Shown here in pieces: positions 58,101 to 64,000 of a stretch of DNA of 64,000 bases. The stretch lies in the NCBI RefSeq assembly GCF_007748175.1, contig NZ_CP037422.1, forward strand, positions 6,402,334-6,466,333, in the 5' to 3' direction. This DNA is from Gimesia aquarii (GTDB lineage Bacteria; Planctomycetota; Planctomycetia; Planctomycetales; Planctomycetaceae). The translations under genes were made by a program, and so were the position numbers. The notes beneath the pieces were generated by a model. The model made no database searches and had not been told where the DNA came from. It worked only from the letters and a program-made list of their open reading frames with translations. Position 1 is the first letter of the stretch; every line of letters starts with the position of its first letter.

Positions 58101-60374
58101 TTATTGATCGAGTTTTTGCTGAATCTGTTCAATCATTTTTGCATCGGGTGGAGAAGATTTTTGTGCTTCCTCTAATGCCGACTTCCAGAGTTCCTTCGCT
58201 TTTTCCGTTTTTCCCAGTTTGTGATAACAGTCTGCTAAATGATCTAGAATCGTACTGTCTCCTCCCCCAGGTAATTTACTGGCTTTCTCAAGATATTCGA
58301 GCGCTTCTTCATACTTTTGCCGTTTAAATAAAACCCACCCCATACTGTCGAGATAAGCCATATTATTAGGCTCTGACTTCAAAGCAATTCGTATCATCTT
58401 TTCCGCTTTTTCCAGATTTTTGCCTTGGTCAGCATAGAGATAGCCCAGGTCATTATTGATAGAAGGGTTTTCTGGATCTTCAGCAAGCATCTCTTCAAGA
58501 ATTGCTTCCCCTTTAGCAAGATCACCTTGTTGTACGTAGACATTGGAAAGCATCATCTTAACCTGATATACCCGTTCCTTCTGCCTTGGGTACTTCTTGA
58601 GAAAATTCTGTAGTTGTACGATTGCATTTTTCCAATCGCGATTATGATAATAGATCCAGGCATGTTGGTAATCTAGCAACGGAAACTTAGGTGCTGTCTG
58701 TCGAGCTTCTGCATTCACCTTGAGCGCTGCTTCTGTTTCACCATTGCGCTCACGTGCATCTGCCAAAAAATATAATAAGTTATTGCGCTGCGGTGCCAGT
58801 AAAGGATTTTCGACGGCCTTTTGCAACAACATCGAGAGCTCCCCATATTGATTTTCCTCTCTCAATAGTTGGCTGTATTCCTGTAGTATGAGTAATGTCC
58901 AATTACCTCTAATTTGTGGTTTGGCGTGCCTTTCTGCAGAGTCCATCGCAAACTGATAGAACTCACGTGCTGCTTTATCTTGGTGAGCTTCGGCTGCTAA
59001 TTTTGCTATAATAAATCCAGAAAAGACATCGACCCCTGGTGGATTTTTCGCTTTCAATTTTTGTGCCTCAGCAATCAAGGCTCTTACGAACTTTTCATCT
59101 TTAGACATCTCCTGTAAATTCGATTGAATCTTCTGGATTCCATCTCCAGTTTGGATAGCTTTGGATAGCGTTGCAATCAGCTTCTCATATTTGTGATTCT
59201 TTTGATACAAAGTAATCAAACCAGCCAAACCTTCCGAATCGGATGATTTACCGATTGAATCCAAATATGTTTTTTCTGCTTCGTCAAAACGTCCTTGAGC
59301 TCCATATTGTTCTGCCAGGTAGTAGTGAAGCGTGCGATTAAATCGATCCTTTTGTGCCAGTTTTTCCAGCTTAGGAATCAGTTCATCTGAACGATTCAGT
59401 GCTTTTAATATTTCTGCAAGAAATTCATAAGCCTTACGGCCTTTTGATTGTAGTTGCTCATCGTAATAAACTTGTAATGCATTAAGTGCTTTCTGGTACT
59501 GTTTAGATCGAAAGTACACCTGGGCCAGATGATATTTCAGGACACCAGGTCGCCCTTTTTGTGACTCTGCTGCTTTGTTGAATGCTTCGACTGCGCGCTT
59601 CAGTCGGTCAGTCTCAAGAAAAGACTGCCCCATTCTCTCAAAGAGCTTCCCCTGCTTAGCTTCAAGTTGAGAACGAGAATTATACTCAAAAGTATATTGG
59701 TCGGGATTCGACAATGCATTGAAGACAACCTCCCAACACTGAGCCGCTTCCTCATTCTTCCCCAATCGTTCATAGAGATTTGCCTGATCGTGCTTGATAA
59801 TTACATACACACCAGATTTTTTATCGATGGATGGTGAATCAGATGCTTTTTTCAGAAACGTAACTGCCTCTTCGAAACGCCCCTGACCTGCCATATGTAA
59901 ACCCAGCTTTCGCATGAGTTCATAATCTTCTGGATCAAGTTCAACCGCTTTCTGAGCGTATTTAATCGCTTCGTCAGTCTTATCTAATCCTGAAGCCAAC
60001 CTGATTAACACTCGATAAATTTCGACCGAATTGGGATTCAATTCCATGGCCTTCTTGTAGGCTTCGTAAGCTCCTATGAAATCATTACGGGCCTCACGCA
60101 TACGACCTGTCATATACCAGGCAGCGGAGTCGACTTCTTTTAACTCGTCAGGAGTGCGAGGTTTGAGAGGTGTAAGGGGCAGTACAACATCATCTGCAAT
60201 CCCTTCTTCCAGAGAGAATACTTTAGGTGTGGACTGCTTTTGTGTCTGTTTCGCTGCCTCTTTCTTATCGGGCATCTTGGCAGAAAGAGGAATTAAGGCG
60301 TTAAATACCAATAAACCAGGTAACAACATGAACTGGCAAGCTAAAATGATTACCATCTTCGGAAAACCGCACAT
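58101..60374 (-). CDS. Large TPR-repeat protein, exported or membrane-anchored
   Basis: A 757-residue protein with an N-terminal hydrophobic segment (residues 7-30) that serves as signal or anchor, a short linker rich in Lys/Gln and then about 15 TPR-like helical repeats through the rest of the sequence. Clear repeats include AIKYAQKAVELDPEDYELMRKLG, FIGAYEAYKKAMELNPNSVEIY and LEKAEKMIRIALKSEPNNMAYLDSMGW. A Cys within the signal region does not fit a lipobox well. I chose ATG 60374, which has GGAG seven bases upstream. It likely scaffolds protein complexes in the periplasm or at the membrane; no partner is known. Confidence 0.82.
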   Translation of the reverse strand: MCGFPKMVIILACQFMLLPGLLVFNALIPLSAKMPDKKEAAKQTQKQSTPKVFSLEEGIADDVVLPLTPLKPRTPDELKEVDSAAWYMTGRMREARNDFIGAYEAYKKAMELNPNSVEIYRVLIRLASGLDKTDEAIKYAQKAVELDPEDYELMRKLGLHMAGQGRFEEAVTFLKKASDSPSIDKKSGVYVIIKHDQANLYERLGKNEEAAQCWEVVFNALSNPDQYTFEYNSRSQLEAKQGKLFERMGQSFLETDRLKRAVEAFNKAAESQKGRPGVLKYHLAQVYFRSKQYQKALNALQVYYDEQLQSKGRKAYEFLAEILKALNRSDELIPKLEKLAQKDRFNRTLHYYLAEQYGAQGRFDEAEKTYLDSIGKSSDSEGLAGLITLYQKNHKYEKLIATLSKAIQTGDGIQKIQSNLQEMSKDEKFVRALIAEAQKLKAKNPPGVDVFSGFIIAKLAAEAHQDKAAREFYQFAMDSAERHAKPQIRGNWTLLILQEYSQLLREENQYGELSMLLQKAVENPLLAPQRNNLLYFLADARERNGETEAALKVNAEARQTAPKFPLLDYQHAWIYYHNRDWKNAIVQLQNFLKKYPRQKERVYQVKMMLSNVYVQQGDLAKGEAILEEMLAEDPENPSINNDLGYLYADQGKNLEKAEKMIRIALKSEPNNMAYLDSMGWVLFKRQKYEEALEYLEKASKLPGGGDSTILDHLADCYHKLGKTEKAKELWKSALEEAQKSSPPDAKMIEQIQQKLDQ

Positions 60375-60642
60375 CTTCAAGCTCCATTATCTGAAACAGA
60401 GATTACTTATTCTTTACCCGAAACGAATTGCTGCATCTAATAAGAACAAGAATCGAGACTTTCCATTGTAACGCCTCTTCCCCAGCTCCTCCAAGTCTGC
60501 TTTCTGTGGATTCCATTATTTTAGTATAGGGAAATACGAGATGTTAGGCAGGGAAAAGCAGAACTGACGGACAATACCGGCATTAAGACAGTCAGTAGTA
60601 ATCGAATGGCAAGCTAAGTTAAGAAATTAAAATTCCAACAGA

Positions 60643-61575
60643 TCATTTTTTGGCAGAAGAGGATTTCTTTTTTGTCACTTTTTTTCTGGATGAAGTTCGC
60701 TTTGCTGGAACTTTTTTCTTGGCTGTTTTTTTTGTCACTTTTTTGGTTGCTTTTTTCTTAGCTTTGGTGGGTACTTTCTTTTTCACTTTTGTAGTTGTTT
60801 TTTTCGTTTTCGTGGGCGCTTTCTTCTTCTTTCTTGTCACTCTTTTTTTCTGTTTGGAAAGTGGATTCGCAAATAATTCCTCCAGCCGACCAGGGGCCTG
60901 TTTTAGATCCACGCCTTCTTCAGGCAACGGATTCTTAACTAAATTGAAGTCAGCAGCAAGTTCTTCATCTGTCGCCAGACATCGTAATAAATGACTGAAT
61001 AACGGAGCGTCTGTCTTACGGACACTTGATTTTAAGCTATCGCTAGCTGTTTCTATTGATTCCTCAACAGATAGCAACCCCAACCATTTAGTAGCATTTA
61101 AAATTTTCTCATCTGCCGGTACGGAATGGCTCCCCAAAACTACCTGTAAAGTATGATTGAGAACAAAAGGGGTCAAAGCTTTCATTCTCGTTAATTGCTT
61201 TTGTGCCTGCTCTAACGTCTTCTTTCTCAATAACTCTAAGTCAAAACAAAATTCTTTGTCGAACACATATTGTAAGACTGATCTGATTCGATATGCCTTC
61301 CATTCCGCATCAATGTCTGATGAAAACACCGCTTCTAATTCGGAAATCGTGCTGACTCGAATTTCATTCAAATCATGAAAACCTTCCAGAAGTGAATCAA
61401 ACATTTCATCAGCCTGTGAATTCGTTGTATTCTCCAGACAAATGGCGTGTAACATTGTTTCCAATACAGGCCGATCATACTTGGGTAACGTCGCTGAATA
61501 CCTTTTCTTAAGCAGAGTGATCAGCTTCTTACAAATAGCCTGTTTATCTGATGTTGAAATTTTTTTGGCAACCAT
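60643..61575 (-). CDS. Endonuclease III-like (HhH-GPD) protein with histone H1-like tail
   Basis: A 310-residue protein. Residues 25-180 resemble the HhH-GPD fold of endonuclease III: ENTTNSQAD matches the QNTTD-type helix, and MKALTPFVLNH is at the position of the HhH. However, the catalytic lysine (expected in a GxGxKT context) is absent, while the aspartate position may remain (PADEKI). The four Fe-S cysteines at the C-terminus are also missing. After about residue 235 there is a Lys-rich tail with repeats of KK(A/V)TKK and PTKAKKK composition, like bacterial histone H1/Hc1 proteins. It is probably a DNA-binding protein and not an active glycosylase. Confidence 0.7.
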   Translation of the reverse strand: MVAKKISTSDKQAICKKLITLLKKRYSATLPKYDRPVLETMLHAICLENTTNSQADEMFDSLLEGFHDLNEIRVSTISELEAVFSSDIDAEWKAYRIRSVLQYVFDKEFCFDLELLRKKTLEQAQKQLTRMKALTPFVLNHTLQVVLGSHSVPADEKILNATKWLGLLSVEESIETASDSLKSSVRKTDAPLFSHLLRCLATDEELAADFNLVKNPLPEEGVDLKQAPGRLEELFANPLSKQKKRVTRKKKKAPTKTKKTTTKVKKKVPTKAKKKATKKVTKKTAKKKVPAKRTSSRKKVTKKKSSSAKK

Positions 61576-61653
61576 ATTTGTCTAAACAATATTTGAGATA
61601 GTTCAAATGGAAAGTAACGAAAACAACTCTTTCATATACGGAAATTTCACCAA

Positions 61654-62073
61654 CTAATCCACATGAGATCCTTCTTCAGTGATTTGATCATCTTGCTCTG
61701 AGGCCCCCTTCGTCAACTCTTCCGCTTCTCTCTCAACCTGTAGTTCATCTAAAATACGAAGTGCTTCTACCGAATCTTTCACAGCGGAATCCAAAACAAA
61801 TTTGATCACAGGTGTATATCGGGTTTGAATTCGATCAGCAATTTTGGACTGAATAAACCCTTTTGCTGATTCCAATCCATGTAAACAAAGTGCTTGCGTT
61901 TTTTCATCCCCCATGATCGAAATGTAGATCTTGGCTGACTGCACATCCGGTGCGACATCAACATGCAAAACTGTTACATTCTGAATGCGAGGATCGCGTA
62001 AATGCAGCAGAATCGTTGTACTAACTGTTTCTAATATCGCCTGAGCGATTTTTGCTAATCGACGTGATGTCAT
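61654..62073 (-). CDS. rbfA: Ribosome-binding factor A
   Basis: RbfA binds free 30S subunits and is needed for late 16S rRNA maturation, especially in the cold. The 139-residue protein has the KH-like core with LHLRDPRIQNVTVLHV, VAPDVQSAKIYISIMG and the later RYTPVIKFVLD. A short acidic C-terminal tail (EQDDQITEEGSH) follows. It is 50 bases downstream of infB on the same strand, the classic infB-rbfA linkage. The ATG at 62073 starts the conserved region (MTSRRLAKIAQAI). Confidence 0.93.
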   Translation of the reverse strand: MTSRRLAKIAQAILETVSTTILLHLRDPRIQNVTVLHVDVAPDVQSAKIYISIMGDEKTQALCLHGLESAKGFIQSKIADRIQTRYTPVIKFVLDSAVKDSVEALRILDELQVEREAEELTKGASEQDDQITEEGSHVD

Positions 62074-62123
62074 TCAGTCCCCGCGAGCATTCACTATTCG
62101 GTTCGGCTCAATTCTACTAATAT

Positions 62124-64000
62124 TTAAGAAGTAGAATCGAGAGTTCGTTTCACTTCGTTAATCCGGAATGCCTCCAGCAAGTCCCCCTCTTTAATATCAT
62201 TAAACCCGGCTAACAAAATCCCACATTCCATACCTTCGCGAACTTCCTTAGTATCATCCTTTTCTCTCTTTAATGATGCAATGGGGTACTGATTGAGGAT
62301 CTTCTGGTCGCGTATCACATGCACTCTGTCATTTCGATTTATTGTTCCATTGAGAACACGGCAGCCTGCAATTTTTCCAAAACGACTGATTGAAAACGTC
62401 TGCAAAACCAATGCACGACCTGTTTGCTCTTGCACCAGTTCAGGTCGTAACAAGCCTTCGAGTGATTGTCTGATATCATCTACGACTTCGTAAATAATAC
62501 TATAACGACGAATTTCAACACCTTCCTGGACCGCTAGATTTTTCGCCCGATCTTCAGCAACCACATGAAATGCAATAATAATGGCATCGGATGCCGTCGC
62601 CAAATAAACATCACTTTCGTTGACGCCTCCTACCCCTTCATGCAAAATTTTCACCCGTACTTCGGGATGTTCGAATTTACTAATTTCGCTACGGATCGCC
62701 TCTAAAGATCCCGGTGTATCTGCCTTGATGATCAGTGATAGATCTTCAATTTCTCCTTCGCGAACAGAACCCATAATGTCATCGAGTGTTCGTGGGCCAC
62801 CACTGTGCCTTGCCAAAGTATCAGTTCGTCCCTCATGACGCCTTTCTTCGGCCAGTTCCCTAGCCTGTTCAATATCAGACAATACAGCAAAATGATCACC
62901 TGCTCCAGGTACACTATCCAAACCGGTTACTTTTACAGGTAATGAAGGTGGTGCCTCTTCCAGTTGTTGGTCCCTGTCATCGTACATGGCACGAATATAT
63001 CCATAGGACTTTCCACAGACTACAGCATCACCAATACGTAACGTCCCTTTTTGGACGATTAACCAGGCAACCGAGCCACGACCTTCATCTCGGAAACCTT
63101 CCAGACATACGCCTACAGCAGGTCGATTTGGGTTGGCCTTAAGTTCATGTAATTCCGCTGTTAGTAATAACGTTTCCAGCAAGTTGTCTAAACCAGTGCC
63201 ATTCAAAGCTGATACACGAACAACTTCGGTTTCCCCTCCCCACTCCGAGGGAAGCACGTCTTGTGCGGCAAGATCTGTCAATACTTTTTGTTCGTTAATT
63301 TCTGGTAGATCAATCTTATTCATGGCAACTACCATCGGCACGCCAGATGCTTTGACATGGCTAATACTTTCAGCAGTTTGAGGCATCACCCCATCATCAG
63401 CTGCAACAACCAGCACAACCATATCAGTAACGTTCGCACCACGAGAACGCATTTCACTAAAAGCAGCGTGCCCGGGTGTATCTACAAATGTCAGTTTATG
63501 GTTATTATGCTCGACTTGATACGCTGCGATATGCTGAGTAATTCCACCGGCTTCACCTTCTACCACTTTGGAATTTCGAAGAGAATCAACTAGAGTTGTC
63601 TTACCATGGTCAACATGTCCTAATACCGTAATAATAGGAGGGCGTGTAATGAGATCTTCTGAAGCATCTTCCTGCTCAATAATCTCATTGACTGTCTCCT
63701 CAATTCCTTTTTGCCTTTTGAAGGTCAGATCCACGCCTAATTCTAATGCCACAGCTAAAGCAGTCTCTTCTTCAATGATTTGGTTGATGGTTACCATCTC
63801 ACCAAATTCTTTAAACATAATTGACATGATGGCTTTTGCAGGACGCCCCATTGCTTCCGATAGACTGCGGACAGTGATAGGCAATTCTACCTCTGCTTCT
63901 GTCTTGTGAACAATATTACTAGAATCCTGTTTCCGCTTTGTGCGACGGGGACGACGCCCCACTGTTTCCTGCTGTTCCGTTCCATCAGGAGCAAAGACGC
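62124..64000 (-). CDS. infB: Translation initiation factor IF-2, 5' truncated by window edge
   Basis: IF-2 is the GTPase that positions initiator tRNA on the 30S subunit. The frame stays open to base 64000, so the N-terminal part is outside the window; the apparent start at 63962 (a GTG) is internal. The visible part contains the IF2 N-terminal subdomain, the G domain with G1 GHVDHGKTT, switch [11 protein letters not shown] and NKIDL, then domains II, III and IV with [18 protein letters not shown] and [10 protein letters not shown]. Domain order and length match the family. The downstream gene is rbfA, and the rest of the usual nusA-infB operon presumably lies beyond the window. Confidence 0.95.
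   Translation of the reverse strand, partial: VFAPDGTEQQETVGRRPRRTKRKQDSSNIVHKTEAEVELPITVRSLSEAMGRPAKAIMSIMFKEFGEMVTINQIIEEETALAVALELGVDLTFKRQKGIEETVNEIIEQEDASEDLITRPPIITVLGHVDHGKTTLVDSLRNSKVVEGEAGGITQHIAAYQVEHNNHKLTFVDTPGHAAFSEMRSRGANVTDMVVLVVAADDGVMPQTAESISHVKASGVPMVVAMNKIDLPEINEQKVLTDLAAQDVLPSEWGGETEVVRVSALNGTGLDNLLETLLLTAELHELKANPNRPAVGVCLEGFRDEGRGSVAWLIVQKGTLRIGDAVVCGKSYGYIRAMYDDRDQQLEEAPPSLPVKVTGLDSVPGAGDHFAVLSDIEQARELAEERRHEGRTDTLARHSGGPRTLDDIMGSVREGEIEDLSLIIKADTPGSLEAIRSEISKFEHPEVRVKILHEGVGGVNESDVYLATASDAIIIAFHVVAEDRAKNLAVQEGVEIRRYSIIYEVVDDIRQSLEGLLRPELVQEQTGRALVLQTFSISRFGKIAGCRVLNGTINRNDRVHVIRDQKILNQYPIASLKREKDDTKEVREGMECGILLAGFNDIKEGDLLEAFRINEVKRTLDSTS

Noticed and set aside
1..64000. 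tRNA, rRNA genes or CRISPR arrays
   Set aside because: I scanned for cloverleaf 3' ends, rRNA-like conserved blocks and regularly spaced short repeats and found none I could support.

Overview
The window reads as chromosomal DNA of a planctomycete, probably a Gimesia- or Rubinisphaera-like member of the Planctomycetaceae. This is inferred from gene content, not from a marker gene search. The supporting signs are two secreted formylglycine sulfatases, a DUF1080 protein, a DUF1573 protein, secreted cytochrome c proteins, small lineage-type TPR proteins, a fused excisionase-HTH/receiver regulator, and a moderate GC content with frequent GTG and TTG starts. I found no tRNA, rRNA, CRISPR array or complete insertion sequence.

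Layout. 0-11.2 kb: the 3' part of a tail-specific protease (with a strong terminator), an FMN oxidoreductase of the dihydroorotate dehydrogenase superfamily, a 2OG-Fe(II) oxygenase, an ABC-2 exporter pair, an MFS transporter, a fatty acid desaturase and gcvT. 11.4-20.7 kb: core metabolism and RNA, with the succinate dehydrogenase operon sdhCAB, a YhaM-like HD exoribonuclease plus RNase R pair, and proS. 20.7-25.3 kb: an accessory island. Two nearly identical ~250-bp direct repeats flank an HsdR-N-like nuclease gene and a membrane-anchored protein gene, with further hairpin repeats and a phage-like HTH gene beside them. 25.3-33.8 kb: secreted and catabolic genes (DUF1080, two sulfatases), two paralogous small TPR proteins on either side of a lipoprotein gene, and a possible methyltransferase. 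34.0-41.3 kb: cell-surface polysaccharide genes (WecA-like transferase translationally coupled to an O-antigen ligase/TPR protein), a DUF1573 protein, a tetraheme cytochrome fused to a degenerate phosphoesterase, and a CYTH enzyme. 41.5-47.2 kb: recA behind a long inverted-repeat leader, an HtrA-like protease and alaS. 47.2-52.6 kb: a DapA-family aldolase with a candidate microcompartment-targeting tail, an NhaC antiporter and a histidine kinase/response regulator pair. 53.1-64.0 kb, all on the minus strand: mnmG, ruvB, a zinc-ribbon membrane protein, yebC, a large TPR protein, a degenerate endonuclease III-like protein with a histone H1-like tail, rbfA and infB (cut by the window end).

The items I would look at first are the repeat-flanked two-gene island at 20.7-24.1 kb, the amphipathic C-terminal helix of the DapA-family aldolase (47.2 kb), the recA leader structure (41.5 kb), the HhH-GPD/histone-tail protein (60.6 kb) and the cytochrome/phosphoesterase fusion (39.1 kb). 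Several start codons were moved from the longest possible ORF to an internal ATG on the basis of Shine-Dalgarno spacing; each case is stated in its entry.
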